NCBI GenBank assembly: GCA_016789145.1
Contig: JAEUQI010000013.1
Location: 1 to 49,422 of the forward strand
Direction of reading: 5' to 3'
DNA from: Blastocatellia bacterium
GTDB lineage: Bacteria; Acidobacteriota; Blastocatellia; Pyrinomonadales; Pyrinomonadaceae
DNA length: 49,422 nt
Shown: positions 1-10,900 of the stretch, one piece after another
How positions within the stretch are numbered: position 1 is the first letter of the stretch
How the letters are laid out: every line of letters begins with the position of its first letter
Notes under the pieces: model-generated
What the model saw: the letters and a program-made list of their open reading frames with translations, nothing else
Databases searched by the model: none
What the model was told of the DNA's origin: nothing
Program-made: the position numbers and the translations under genes

Positions 1-1
1 A

Positions 2-334
2 CAGACACTTGAATTGCTCGACCGAGCCGCAAAGTTTCGCGACACGCAGTGCCCGCAAATGAAAACCAAGAGCGGCATAATGGCAGGCCTTGGCGAGACC
101 TTCGAGGAGGTCGTCTAACTAATGAAGGACCTTCGCAGCGTCTCATGCGACATCATGACCATTGGCCAATACCTGCAACCGTACGAAAAGCGTCTGCCCG
201 TCGAACGCTATGTAACGCCCGAAGAGTTCGCCGAATGGAAAAAGATCGGCATGGCAATGGGCTTCAAGCACGTCGAATCGTCACCGCTTACGCGTTCTTC
301 ATATCACGCGAGAGAGCAGTCGGAGCCAAGCTAG
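2..334 (+). pseudogene. lipA: Lipoyl synthase C-terminal part, interrupted by an in-frame stop
   Basis: Lipoyl synthase is a radical-SAM enzyme that inserts two sulfurs into octanoyl-protein to make lipoyl cofactor. The gene enters from the left edge, so only about 110 C-terminal residues are visible. Seen: the family blocks KSGIMAGLGET, then [37 protein letters not shown]. Between EEVV and LMKDLR a TAA codon (116-118) stands where the family has one ordinary residue. The frame continues perfectly on both sides, so this is one substitution, not a frameshift. The gene could be a true pseudogene, a copy with a sequencing error, or a recoded stop. Identity is firm; functional state is uncertain. 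Confidence 0.8.
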
Positions 335-434
335 AGTACATACACGGTACAACGAGCGAATTTATCACGGCAACTCCTTTGTTTGTAATAGTTGAAAGTA
401 CTTTTCAAATGGTATTTCTGATCTCCTTTTGCGC

Positions 435-440
435 TATAAT
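435..440 (+). promoter_or_regulatory. Candidate -10 box (TATAAT) just upstream of bacterioferritin
   Basis: A perfect TATAAT lies 9 nt before the ATG at 450. Transcription would begin at about 447-450, leaving almost no leader, and no Shine-Dalgarno sequence precedes the ATG. No convincing -35 hexamer was found at 16-18 nt. A leaderless transcript is inferred. Confidence 0.45.
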
Positions 441-449
441 CTTTTCATT

Positions 450-905
450 ATGAACGATATAGACAAGCAGAAAGCGATTGAAGTATTGAACAAGATCCTC
501 GAGCTCGAGCTCGCGGGTGTAGTGCGGTACACGCACTACAGCCTGATGGTTTATGGCTACAACCGAATTCCGATCGTGTCGTGGCTAAAGGGAAATGCGA
601 CAGAATCACTTGCTCACGCTGACAAAGCGGGCGAGTTTGTAACGATGCTCGGCGGACATCCGAGCTTAAAGATCGGGCCTCTGCTCGAAACCGAGCAGCA
701 TGACATAGGCGACATCCTGCGAGAGAGTCTCGAGCACGAAAGCACGACCTTGGCTGCGTATTATGAGCTGTTGGACGTCACCGAAGGCAAGTCAGTTCCT
801 CTCGAAGAATATGCCCGCGAAATGATCCTGATGGAAGAAGCCCATCTTGATGAGGTCAATAAGATGTTGAGAAAGCCGGGCGATATGGAGCCATTCAGCG
901 AATAA
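450..905 (+). CDS. Bacterioferritin-like ferritin-family protein
   Basis: A four-helix ferritin-like protein of 151 aa, likely a di-iron protein for iron oxidation and storage or oxidative-stress protection in the cytoplasm. Seen: E20 in helix 1, E52 and H56 before AD in helix 2, the ESLEHES block near 92-98 in helix 3, and E129-x2-H132 in helix 4, the usual ferroxidase ligand layout. The heme-ligand Met of classical bacterioferritin (in EMKHAD) is Leu54 here, so heme binding through that residue is not expected. The ATG at 450 is preferred over a TTG at 429 because the family N-terminus aligns there. Two bases separate it from the next gene. Confidence 0.85.
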   Translation: MNDIDKQKAIEVLNKILELELAGVVRYTHYSLMVYGYNRIPIVSWLKGNATESLAHADKAGEFVTMLGGHPSLKIGPLLETEQHDIGDILRESLEHESTTLAAYYELLDVTEGKSVPLEEYAREMILMEEAHLDEVNKMLRKPGDMEPFSE

Positions 906-907
906 TT

Positions 908-1411
908 GTGATCGCACGTACCGAACGGCTAATATTGCGAGAAATGGACTCCGCGCTTGACGCGGAGTTTGTTTTTGAACTGCTCAATTCGCCGAAGTTC
1001 CTGAAATACATCGGCGACCGAGAGGTTCGTTCTGTCGAGCAGGCTGGCGAGTTCATCGAGAATCGATATCGGCAAAGCTATCGAGATTACGGCTATGGAC
1101 TTTGGACCGTCACGTTATACGACGGAACCTATGTCGGAATGTGCGGATTTGTTCGTCGGCCTCATCTTGATTCGCCTGACCTCGGGTTTGCATTCTTACC
1201 GGAGCACGAGCGTAATGGCTATGGATTTGAGTCAGCGAGAGCATCGCTCGAATACGGTAAGACCTCTCTGGGTTTTAACCTCGTTCGAGCGATCACTTCG
1301 CAGGACAATGACGCCTCAGGTAAACTGCTTGGGAAGCTTGGTTTTGCTTATGACGGCATCGAAGAAATGCCCGACGGTGCGACGCTAAAGATGTATTCGA
1401 TCACGCTATGA
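908..1411 (+). CDS. GNAT-family N-acetyltransferase (RimJ/RimL type)
   Basis: A 167-aa GNAT acetyltransferase that transfers acetyl from acetyl-CoA to an unknown amine, possibly a protein N-terminus or small molecule. Seen: the N-terminal TERLILREM strand typical of RimJ/RimL relatives, the GMCGF central strand, FAFLPEHERNGYGFESA as the acetyl-CoA loop (RNGYG in place of the usual RGxGxG/A), and the NDASGKLLGKLGF helix. It starts with GTG at 908, two bases after the preceding stop, and its stop overlaps the ATG of lpxI (ATGA at 1408), so the genes are probably cotranscribed. Substrate cannot be told. Confidence 0.82.
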   Translation: MIARTERLILREMDSALDAEFVFELLNSPKFLKYIGDREVRSVEQAGEFIENRYRQSYRDYGYGLWTVTLYDGTYVGMCGFVRRPHLDSPDLGFAFLPEHERNGYGFESARASLEYGKTSLGFNLVRAITSQDNDASGKLLGKLGFAYDGIEEMPDGATLKMYSITL

Positions 1412-2205
1412 ACTTCGGTCTTATTGCAGGCAACGGCCAATTCCCTTTCCTTGTCATCGACGGCGCTCGGCGGCAAGGTGTGGAGTTGTCCGTCGTTGCG
1501 ATCAAGGAAGAGACCGATCCACGTATTGACGATGTTGCGAAGAATGTCATTTGGGTGGGCATCGGCCAGCTTGGAAAGATGATCTCCTTCTTTAAGAAGA
1601 ACGAGGTAGGGAAAGCCATCATGGCAGGCCAAGTTAAGCATGTGCAGATCTTCTCCGGCTCGCTTCCCGATCTGAGAATGGTCAAGATGTTGTGGAATCT
1701 GCCGCGCCGAAACACCGACGCATTGATCGGCGGTGTGGCCGATGAGATGGCGAAAGAAGGCATCGAACTTATTGATTCTACACACTTTATCAAAGATCAA
1801 TTGGCTCCTTCCGGCGTTCTGACCAAGCGGAAACCTGACGACAACGAACTTGCAAATATCGAATATGGGCTTCACATCGCAAACGAACTTGGCCGCCTAG
1901 ACCTTGGCCAAACGGTCGTCGTTCGTGCTAAAGCATGTGTGGCGATCGAGGCAATGGAGGGCACTGATGCGACGATACAACGGGCAGGCAAACTTGCCAA
2001 TGGCAAACTTACTGTCGTTAAGGTCGCAAAGCCCGAGCAAGACATGCGATTTGACGTGCCTGTTGTTGGCGTTCCGACGATCGAAACGATGATCGCTGCT
2101 GGAGCTACTTGCCTTTCGATCACCACAGGTAAGACGTTGATCTTCGATCGCGATGGTATGATCGCTCTCGCCAACAAACACAAGATCGCCGTCATTGGCT
2201 CGTAA
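1408..2205 (+). CDS. lpxI: UDP-2,3-diacylglucosamine pyrophosphatase LpxI
   Basis: LpxI hydrolyses UDP-2,3-diacylglucosamine to 2,3-diacylglucosamine 1-phosphate, the fourth step of lipid A synthesis, replacing LpxH in many lineages. The 265-aa protein shows the family's MNFGLIAGNGQFPFLV start, the IGQLGKMISFFKKN and AIMAGQVKH segments, and C-terminal blocks VVRAKACVAIEAMEGTDA and DMRFDVPVVGVPTIETM. Length is normal. It overlaps the upstream acetyltransferase by 4 nt. Its presence implies a lipid-A-bearing outer membrane. No other lpx gene is nearby, so it is separated from the usual lpxD-fabZ-lpxA cluster. Confidence 0.93.
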   Translation: MNFGLIAGNGQFPFLVIDGARRQGVELSVVAIKEETDPRIDDVAKNVIWVGIGQLGKMISFFKKNEVGKAIMAGQVKHVQIFSGSLPDLRMVKMLWNLPRRNTDALIGGVADEMAKEGIELIDSTHFIKDQLAPSGVLTKRKPDDNELANIEYGLHIANELGRLDLGQTVVVRAKACVAIEAMEGTDATIQRAGKLANGKLTVVKVAKPEQDMRFDVPVVGVPTIETMIAAGATCLSITTGKTLIFDRDGMIALANKHKIAVIGS

Positions 2206-2275
2206 ATCGAAACAAATATTGTCGGTTTTCCGTACAGAGTCTCAGCAATATCTATATTTTTTACTTGGAGAACAA

Positions 2276-3931
2276 ATGAAAAGAACATTTCTCGCGTTGC
2301 TGCTTGTGGCTACTTTCGCCACGCAGGCAACGTTTGCACAAACGACCAAGGTCACGATCACTGCCGCAGAGAAGAAGATCGCGGAGAACATTACGGCGGC
2401 TCAGATCAGCAACTATCTCTATTTTGTCGCATCTGACGCGATGGGCGGCCGCGACACGCCATCCGTTGGGCTCGACATTACGGCTGAGTTCTTGAAAATG
2501 AACCTACAACGCTGGGGCTTCAAACCTGCAGGCGACAACGGTACATTCTTTCAGAAATTTGGACTTCGACGAGATGTTATCGATCCAAAAGCGACTTCGG
2601 TCAAATACAACGGCATCTCCTATGAGTACGGCGAAGACCTAGCCCGAGTCGGTGGCAGCGGTTCTATCTCAGCTCCAATTGTATTTGCCGGAAATGGCTG
2701 GATGATCAAGTCCAAGGGCCTAAATCCGTATGCAAATATCGATGTCAAAGGCAAGGTCATCGCTGTTTTCGCGGAGGGCGAACCAGGCGGACGTTCTATA
2801 ACACCGCTACCGGCTGGCGTCACGCAAGCTGACCTGACCGGAACGCGTGGGACCGATTGGGCTGATGTTAACACTTACGGCCGTGCAAATGGTGCGGCGG
2901 GCGTTTTAGTATTACCATCGAAATTCTTGGCAGACAACTGGTCCGAGGTTACAGCACAATTCGGTCGCGGCCGCATGGTCGTTGACAAGCTGACGCCGCC
3001 AACTCCTGCTACACCGACCGGTCCGTCGTTCTCACTTCTTGTAGCGTCGCCAAAGCTTGCGAAGGCGATCTTTGCCGGTGAGCAGGGCGATCCGATGAAC
3101 GGAGCGACGAATTCATTCGATGTCGGAGCCGGAAAGAAGTTCGAACTTTCGGTTGCTACAAAGACCGAAATGGCATGGACGCAGAATGTCATCGCATTGT
3201 GGGAGGGTTCAGACCCAACCCTCAAGGCTGAGATGGTCGCCGTCGGAGCTCATTACGATCACGTCGGCACAAACCCTAATGCTCCGGGGCCGGATAAGAT
3301 CTGGAACGGAGCCGACGACGATGGTTCCGGTACCGTCGCTGTCCTCTCGATTGCGGAGGCACTAGCCAAGGCTCCAAAACGGCCGAAGCGTTCGGTGTTG
3401 CTTGTTTGGCATGCCGGTGAAGAAAAGGGTCTGTGGGGCGCTGATTATTTCAACAAATTCCCCACTGTTGACATCAAGAAGGTCATCGCTCAGCTCAATA
3501 TCGACATGATCGGACGCAGCAAAGCGGCTGGAGATACAAATCCAAAAAACAAGGAATTGTCGGGACCGAACGATATTTATGTGATCGGTTCGGAGATGAT
3601 GAGTTCGACCCTAGGCGCTGTTGTTAAAGGTACCAATAGCGGCTTCTTGAAGCTCGGCTACGACTACAAATACGACGACCCGAAAGACCCAAATCGCTTC
3701 TTTTTCCGCTCAGATCATTTCCACTATGCTCAGAATGGAATTCCTGTGACGTTCTGGTTCGACGGTGAACACGAAGATTATCATCAGCCCGGCGATCATC
3801 CCGACAAGATCGATTACCAGAAAATGGAGAAGGTAACGCGAACCATTTTCCTAACGATGTGGGAATTAACAGACCTGAAGGAACGTCCCAAAGTTGATAA
3901 GGAATTGCCCGCAGAATTGAAACAGCGGTAG
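2276..3931 (+). CDS. Secreted M28-family zinc peptidase
   Basis: A 551-aa exported peptidase with an N-terminal signal peptide (residues 1-22, ending TFAQ). An insert resembling a PA domain lies at about 120-230, and a C-terminal M28 aminopeptidase domain follows. Metal ligands and the catalytic pair are visible: H326 and D328 in AHYDHVG, the DDDGSGT loop near 347, E382-E383 in HAGEEKG, D410 in NIDMIG, and a His in RSDHFHYAQNG near 484. It probably trims peptides in the periplasm or outside the cell. The ATG at 2276 is chosen because GGAG lies 5 nt upstream and the signal peptide begins there. An intrinsic terminator follows. Confidence 0.92.
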   Translation: MKRTFLALLLVATFATQATFAQTTKVTITAAEKKIAENITAAQISNYLYFVASDAMGGRDTPSVGLDITAEFLKMNLQRWGFKPAGDNGTFFQKFGLRRDVIDPKATSVKYNGISYEYGEDLARVGGSGSISAPIVFAGNGWMIKSKGLNPYANIDVKGKVIAVFAEGEPGGRSITPLPAGVTQADLTGTRGTDWADVNTYGRANGAAGVLVLPSKFLADNWSEVTAQFGRGRMVVDKLTPPTPATPTGPSFSLLVASPKLAKAIFAGEQGDPMNGATNSFDVGAGKKFELSVATKTEMAWTQNVIALWEGSDPTLKAEMVAVGAHYDHVGTNPNAPGPDKIWNGADDDGSGTVAVLSIAEALAKAPKRPKRSVLLVWHAGEEKGLWGADYFNKFPTVDIKKVIAQLNIDMIGRSKAAGDTNPKNKELSGPNDIYVIGSEMMSSTLGAVVKGTNSGFLKLGYDYKYDDPKDPNRFFFRSDHFHYAQNGIPVTFWFDGEHEDYHQPGDHPDKIDYQKMEKVTRTIFLTMWELTDLKERPKVDKELPAELKQR

Positions 3932-3956
3932 TTGACCGCTGAAAACCATAGAAACT

Positions 3957-3981
3957 GGCTGTCTAAATGGGCAGCCTTTTT
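3957..3981 (+). terminator. Intrinsic terminator after the M28 peptidase
   Basis: GGCTGTC (3957-3963) pairs with GGCAGCC (3970-3976) around a short loop (one G-T pair), followed by five T. It lies 25 nt after the stop codon at 3931 and directly before the tandem repeats. Confidence 0.75.
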
Positions 3982-3982
3982 C

Positions 3983-4344
3983 TTGTCCGCACTGTCCCGA
4001 GCGTTCTTGCCGTTCGCGGCGTTCTTGCTGTCCGCGGCGTGTTTCACGAGATGTGACGTGCCGGCTGGAAGCCCGCGTTCCGACTGTCCGCACTGTCCCG
4101 AGCGTTCTTGCTGTCCGCGGTGTTCTTGCTGTCCGCGGCGTGTTTCACGAGACTTGACTTGCGGGCTGGAAGCCCGCGTTCCGACTGTCCGCACTGTCCG
4201 CACTGTCCCGGGCGTCTTTGCTGTCCGCGGCATGTTTCACGAAACATCACGGGCGGGCTGCAAGCCCGCGTTCCGGCTGTCCGCACTGTCCCGAGCGTTC
4301 TTGCCGTTCGCGGCGTTCTTGCTGTCCGCGGCGTGTTTCACGAG
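3983..4344 (+). repeat. GC-rich tandem repeat array (about 100-bp units with 18-bp sub-repeats), copy A
   Basis: Four imperfect units begin with GTCCGCACTGTCC at 3985, 4086, 4187 and 4279. Each runs through one or two 18-bp cells of the type GTTCTTGCTGTCCGCGGC, then GTGTTTCACGA, and three carry a hairpin of the type GCGGGCTGGAAGCCCGC (for example 4161-4177). The Arg-rich open frames on the minus strand across this array come from the repeats and are not genes. The same array occurs at 24963-25167. Confidence 0.85.
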
Positions 4345-4755
4345 GTCGAAAACAGCGTGTTTCCGTGGAACGTTTTGCTTGCCCGAACGCTGTATCTCCA
4401 TTGATATCAACAGTTAGTGTGAAACGTCCCAAAAAGCACTCCGGAAACGTTCCCGAATGTGTCGGTATGCGTATCTCTCGTATTTTCAACAGTTACAGGC
4501 CGTTTTCGCAAGATCGTTCCAGCATCGTTCCAGCGGTTCGTGGAACGCTTAAACCATTGATAACAATAGTGTTACAAGATCACAACTGCCATTTTTAGCC
4601 CAAAACGAAAAAGAACTTTAAGACAATGTCTTACAGCACCATTAGAAACAGTGGTTTCCGTTAAGTCCTTGCTCGGTGCGAGTGTAATTAGATGTCAAAG
4701 ATCTAGCAGCCGCGTGCGTTGCGGACACTAACCAGTATATCATAGATGCAACTAT
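4345..4755 (+). repeat. Dispersed intergenic element, core of copy A
   Basis: This gene-free stretch matches 25168-25577 closely and 41420-41772 partly. Shared landmarks in order: GTGGAACG, two copies of TTTCAACAGTTA-like sequence, a CGTTCCA...TGGAACG hairpin (4526-4547) followed by CTTAAACCATTG, ATTTTTAGCCCAAAACG, a palindrome at 4617-4635, AAACAGTGGTTTCCGTTAAG, GTCAAAGATCT and a terminal ATCATAGATGCAAC. No open frame of interest is present. From 4756 to 4949 the sequence is AT-rich with nothing recognised apart from the leader of the next gene. Confidence 0.85.
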
Positions 4756-4949
4756 GTTTCAATAAAAATCTCCATCGAATTGAAGACGAATAGTTGAGAT
4801 GGCCTGAGAGCGATTCATCTTTGATCGCAGTCTATCGAATTCGCTATCTGGACATCCTCCTTTTTTGCGCTTTTTTTGTCACACTCTTACCCAAAAATAC
4901 GCATTTCTAATTAACTACTACCTTTTGTATTTTTTTGGCGAGGGATCTT

Positions 4950-7900
4950 ATGACGATTAGGAAATTTGTGTCGACGCGTTTGGTATTGGGTCTAGCACTT
5001 TTGCTGCTTTTGACGGTGATCAGTTCGGCGACATTCGTACGAACTGCGGATGCGTCGCTGGTCGATAAAGTGGCAGAATTCGCAGCGACATACGCCCCGC
5101 CTATCACAGGCCTTCGGAACAAGCTGGCCGGCCGCCGCGACAACGCCTACGGCGATGCCGGCGATCGGATCATTGTTGGCCAAGGAAATGGACTAACCTA
5201 CGGCAGCCCTGGACGAATCGATAAGGTTCAGATAATTGAACCATCCGGCACGCCGCGTGTTCTCACGGGCATAGAAGATTCAGAGCCTCAATGGTCAGCA
5301 GATGGATCGAAGGTGGTCTTCATCAGCATGCGAGACGCTCCGCCTAACACGAACTACTTTGCGCGCCATGATTACAGAGCCATCTATGTAATGAACGCCG
5401 ACGGGACCGATCAGCGTCGATTATTCATAGACTCATTTACCGGCCCAATGCAGCCGACTTTCTCCCCCGATGGTCAGAAGGTCGCCTACATCAACAACGG
5501 AGGCAGTCTCCGGACAGTAGAAGTATTTGGTACCGGTGCGCAAGCCGACGTTGATATCTCGGAATGCACTTCTTCGGGAGCTAGAAATACCGTTAGACGC
5601 CCTCCCGGCCAACAGTTGATTCCCGGAATTTATGGCACCCAGTCCCCTGACTATTCGCCCGACGGCAACTATCTGATCTATACGCAATGGGATTCGGGTC
5701 TCGAAGTTTATGCAGTCTTTCGCGTTCCGACCGACGGAAGCGGAGGCTGTACGATGCTCTATGCGTCAAACAACGACATCACGCCGATATCACCGCAATA
5801 TTCGCCTGATGGAACTAAGATCGCGGTTTACCGCGTAGAGGACGCAAACAATCCCGCAACTGCAGTTCGAAAGCTGTGGATCATTGATGCAGCAACCGGA
5901 ACTCCGATCTCAGAGCACATCCCGCCCGGATTCTTCGGTGAAGCCGTCTGGTCCCCCGACGGAACAAAGATCGCATATCCGATCGGACAATATGATGAGA
6001 TAGCTGATGTCGAAATACTAGGCCTTGGCGTTCGAACCTACGACCTCACTACTTCTATTGTCGAAGACGTCGACCTAACCGGCTTTTACGAGGGCATTAA
6101 CGGTCTTCACTGGGGCGTGCCGACCACAGTTCAGCCCACACTATCGATGCGGATCAATTCGCCGCATCCTTTAGCATCGGGATCATCAACGACCGGAACG
6201 TTGTATCTGAACGCCCCTGCTCCCGTCGGGGGAACATCGGTAACCCTATCAGCACTTGGTGCGATCGGCGCCATTACTGTTCCCGCGAGCGTTGTAATTC
6301 CTGAAGGACAGGTCTCCGTTGATTTTCCGATTACGTCTGAGGTCAGCTCCTCTTACCGGACGGCAGGTATTCTTGCGACGCGGAACGCTCCAACGATCGC
6401 GCAGGCACAGGCCAGTGTTTCGCTTCATCCCGCTCGTCCCGACTTGTTAGCAGTCTCATTCACGGCACCAGCAACGACCACACCTGGCGCGTCAAATGCC
6501 GTGAGTTGGACCGTTCAAAACATTGGCCCAATTACGACTTCTGGGTCTGGCGGCTACTCGAACGCGGTTTATTTCTCGGAAGATGCGGTGCTGGGTTCAG
6601 AAGATATTCAAGTTACTCTTTTGACGGGCACCACGTTAGCGCCGGGAGCGTCACAAACCCAAAATTCGACAGCTGTAATACCAGGGCATAGAGTTCCGAG
6701 TACCGGGCAGTACTACCTGATCTTTTCCGCGAACTACGGCAGAACCCTTAACGAGGGCGGCCAGTTTTCGAATAATCAGATCGTTCATCCGATACAGGTA
6801 AACACGCCAGATCTCGTCGTCGAGAACCTTGTCGTGCCGGCACAGGTTGAGCCGGGCACTGCCTATTCACTTAACTTCAATATTCGCAATGCCGGCGTGG
6901 TTGCGACATCGGGCTCTTTTTCAACGCAAATATTCTTCTCCGAGGACAATATCGCTGGAAATGCCGATGACGCACAGTTGCTGTCATTCTCTACATCGGC
7001 GTCGATCGCCGCCGGCGGCGTTCGACCGGAGACGCGCTCCGTCACAATTCCGCCACTTCCTGCTAGGAACAGTGGCCCGGCGTTCTATTACGTAAAGGTT
7101 GATTCCGGCAATGCAATTCCCGAAGGAACGTCGACCGGTGAGGTGAATAACAACACTTTTCAAGCAACTGACTTTCGATATCGTTTGCCGGACCTTGTCG
7201 TCGAAAATCTGACTGTGCCGGCTTTGGTTGAAACCGGAACCCAATATCCGTTGACGTTCAATATTCGAAATGCCGGTGAGGTTGCGACAAATACCACATT
7301 TACAACGCAGATCTTCTTCTCCGAAGATAACGTTCCGGGAAATGCCGATGACGCTGAGCTGCTTTCATTCAACATTACTACGCCAATCGCGGTTGGCGGC
7401 ACCAGTCCACAAACGCGCAACGTTACCATTCCGAATCTTCCCGTCAGAAATAATGGACCGGCATTCTATTATGTCAAAGTAGATTCAGGAAATACGGTTA
7501 CAGAGGGAGTGACCGTTGGCGAGAACAACAACATCGTGTTCCAAGGCACGCAATTTGAATATCGCGTGGCGGACTTGCAGGTTCCTGCATCGAGCGTTGC
7601 GTCTGATGTGGATACCGACACGGCATTCCCGCTTTCATGGACGACGGCAAACACCGGAAACAAAGCAACAACCGCGAACTTTGTCGATCGTGTTTACCTC
7701 TCCGCCGATCAAACCGTTGGCGGCGACACTACCCTTGGGAGTTTCACGCTAACCGGCGGCCTGGCAGCAGGAGCGACCGCTGATCGTGTCCAGAATATCA
7801 CGATAAACTATGCAAATGTTCCGGCATCGGGCACCTATTATTTGCTTATTCAAACCGATGCCACGACACAGGTCAACGAAGGCGTGAATGAGGGCAATAA

Positions 7901-10900
7901 TGTCCGCGTTCAGCCGATCTACGTCAGAAAAGCACTTCGGCCCGACCTCGTCGTAACAAACGTAACAGGTCCGCCTACGGTGTTCTTTGATCAGACGATC
8001 CAGGTCCAATGGACTGTTACGAACAGCGGTTTAGGCTCGACCAACGCACCGCAGTGGAAGGACGCCGTTTTCATTGCCACAAGTCCTACTGGCGCTGGCG
8101 CAACAAAGCTCGCCGAACCGTTAAGCATCACCGCCCTCAATCCGGGGGAAAGCTACACTGCGACCGCGACAGTCAAGATACCGCGTGGCTTCAACGGCGG
8201 TTATTACTTCTTGGTCAGGGCGAACAACAATAATGCAGTAAACGAAACCAATACCGCGAACAACCAGTTGTCGAGACCGGTGACCGTAAACGTTCCGCCG
8301 CTGCCTGACCTCATCGTTGAATCGGTGCAGGCACCGGATGAGCTGTTTGGCGGACAAGAGATCCTGGTGAGTTACACGATCCGAAACATCGGAACCGAGG
8401 ACGCCGGCGGCAGAAAAGATCGTATTTATTTGTCGAGAGACACGACACTCAATACGGGCCAGGATCGGCTGATATTTACGAGCGACTCGCTCTCCGGCCC
8501 CGCTGCTGGCCAGGCTACGTCGCATCTGTCTCGAAACAGGAACGGCGTTCAAGAACCCGCTGTCTACATCAATGCGCGAGTTCCCAGCGACGCCGAAGGT
8601 CTTTGGTATGTGTTCGTTGTTACCGACTATCAGAATTCCGTTTACGAATACACGGCCGAAAACAACAACACGGGCTATGATACGGCCGAGCCGGGCTCGC
8701 CGATGAATATTCTGGTGACGCCGCCCGACCTTGTTGTGCCGGACCAGATCACGGCTCCGGCGACGGCGGAGAGCGGCGGCTCTATCCCGGTTGAATTCAT
8801 TGTGCGTAACCAAGGTGCGTTCAATGCATCGGCGAATCTGTATCACGCCGTATACATGTCAACGAATGCGACCTTTGAGCCAGGCACCGACACATTGCTC
8901 GCGACGTTCAAAGATACAACGTTCTTTGGTCCGGGAGCCGAGCATACGATCGCTCTTAACGTTGGATTCCCGAACTGTCTTGCGAATGGCACCTATTACC
9001 TTTTTGCCGTCGCGGATTATAACAACCAACAGTTCGAGTTCGACCCCGTCTTTGATGCCGAGGCGAATAACGCGAGCCCGGCAAAGCAGATCACGCTTTC
9101 GACGATTCCTCCGGACTTGCAGATCACGAATTTCACTGTTCCGCCGATCACAGAGCCTGGTGTTAACGTGCCGTTGAGTTGGACCGTTGCCAATACCGGA
9201 AGCACAACGACAAGGAATTGGGTAGATCGGATATTTCTACATTCGCTTACGCCGGGAATAGCGACGCAAACGTTAGGATCATTTACGCGAAACGGCGGCC
9301 TAGTTGGCGGTGGCAGTTACACCGCTTCGGGAAATATCGGACTTCCTGCCTATATGGAAGGCCAATATTTCTTGACCGTCGTCACGGACGCCGGAAGTTC
9401 GATCCCGGAATGTGGTATCGCGGAAGAGAATAACTCTGCACAGTCAGCTAACTTCACTGTTCAGAATAACTTACCTGACCTAGTTGTTGATTCGGTCACA
9501 GCTCCGTCGGCTGCGACAGTTGGCGACACTTTTAATGTTTCTTGGGTTGGCCGCAATGCAAACCAGCAGATGCCGTCCAATTCATCGAGCTTCAGAGATA
9601 CAGTTTATCTATCGTCCGACACGAGCCTTAGCAATAGCGACATCGCGATCGGCAGTTCGTTGAACAACCTGATACTCGGCCCAGGGCAGACTTATACGCA
9701 ACAAGCCAACGTATCGATCGGTAATGTCACTCCGGGAACATACTACATTCTTGTTGCCACAGATAGTGGTAGAAATATCTATGAGGGCACGTCCGGCTCG
9801 GGATTTGAATCGAACAATCTTCGGGCATCAGCCCCGATCACATTGTCGGCTCCGGCGGTCGATCTGACGGTCGGCTCGGTCTCGATGTCCTCGCCGCAAC
9901 ACTCGGGTACGTTCCGCGACTTCTCATGGACGGTGACGAACATCGGTACTTCGCCGACGCTGGCGAGCAGTTGGACAGATTACGTGGTTCTTTCGCGTGA
10001 CTCTATCCTAGACCCGTCGGACACAACGCTTGGTTATCGCACGAGAACGGGAGTACTCGCAGGCGGAGCAAACTATGTTGCAACCGCCAGCTATTTTGTC
10101 CCAACAGGCCTAACCGGCGACTACACGATATTTGTTTTGACGGACCGTAACAACAGCGTTGTTGAAAGCAACAACGCCAATAATACGGCGACTCCGCTAC
10201 CTATTAACCTGACGCTGCCCCCGCCTGCGGAGCTTAGTATCACCAATATTGCGCCACCCGCGACGGCTAGCGTAGGCGGCACGGCTACATTCAATTGGAC
10301 CGTTCAAAACACAGGCGCGAATGCGATTAATGGCATTTGGCGCGACACTTTCTATTTCTCGCGAGATCAGTTCTGGGATGCATCCGACACGCTGGTTGGC
10401 GTTCGCGACCTGAGCAGCCAGACGACTAGTGTTCCGGCAAGTGGCGGAACATACACCGCAACGTGGGGCGGCGTGTTACCACCGGTCGACGAAGGCACAT
10501 ACTACGTTATAGTTCGAACCGACGCCCAGAATCGCATCCGCGAAAGTAACGAGGCAAATAACGTCGCTACGTCCGTCAGCACAACGACGATCACGGTAAC
10601 GCAGCTTACGTTAAATACACCGTTCAACACCACGCTTGGCAATGGCTCGCAGATGTTCTTCAAGTACGCGACCGATCCGGCGGAGACGCTGCTCTTCACG
10701 CTCGTCACTGATAAGCCGCAGCGGTCGAACGAGGTTTTCACCAATTTTGACACGATGGTCAGCCGGGCTGATTACGACGTGCAAAGCACTCGCCCCAACG
10801 AAGGTAACCAGGAGAACCTGATAGACCCGACACAGGACGGCGACTATTACTCAATGGTCCGTACCGACCTGATCCCTGAAAGTTTCGCAGGCAATTTCGA

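Noticed and set aside
49..453. A 134-residue plus-strand frame at the left edge
   Set aside because: It is out of frame with the well-conserved lipoyl synthase sequence and overlaps the start of bacterioferritin; composition is not protein-like.
3983..4344. Possible CRISPR array
   Set aside because: Units are imperfect, sub-repeats run back to back without unique spacers of constant length, and no cas gene is present.
3814..4489. Arg/Gln/Gly-rich open frames on both strands (also 24866-25312)
   Set aside because: They follow the repeat units codon by codon, lack ribosome-binding sites and end at repeat boundaries; they are by-products of the GC-rich array.
4345..4755. Insertion sequence or integron fragment
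   Set aside because: No transposase or integrase remnant, no clear terminal inverted repeats and no visible target duplication in any of the three copies, so it is listed only as an unclassified repeat element.
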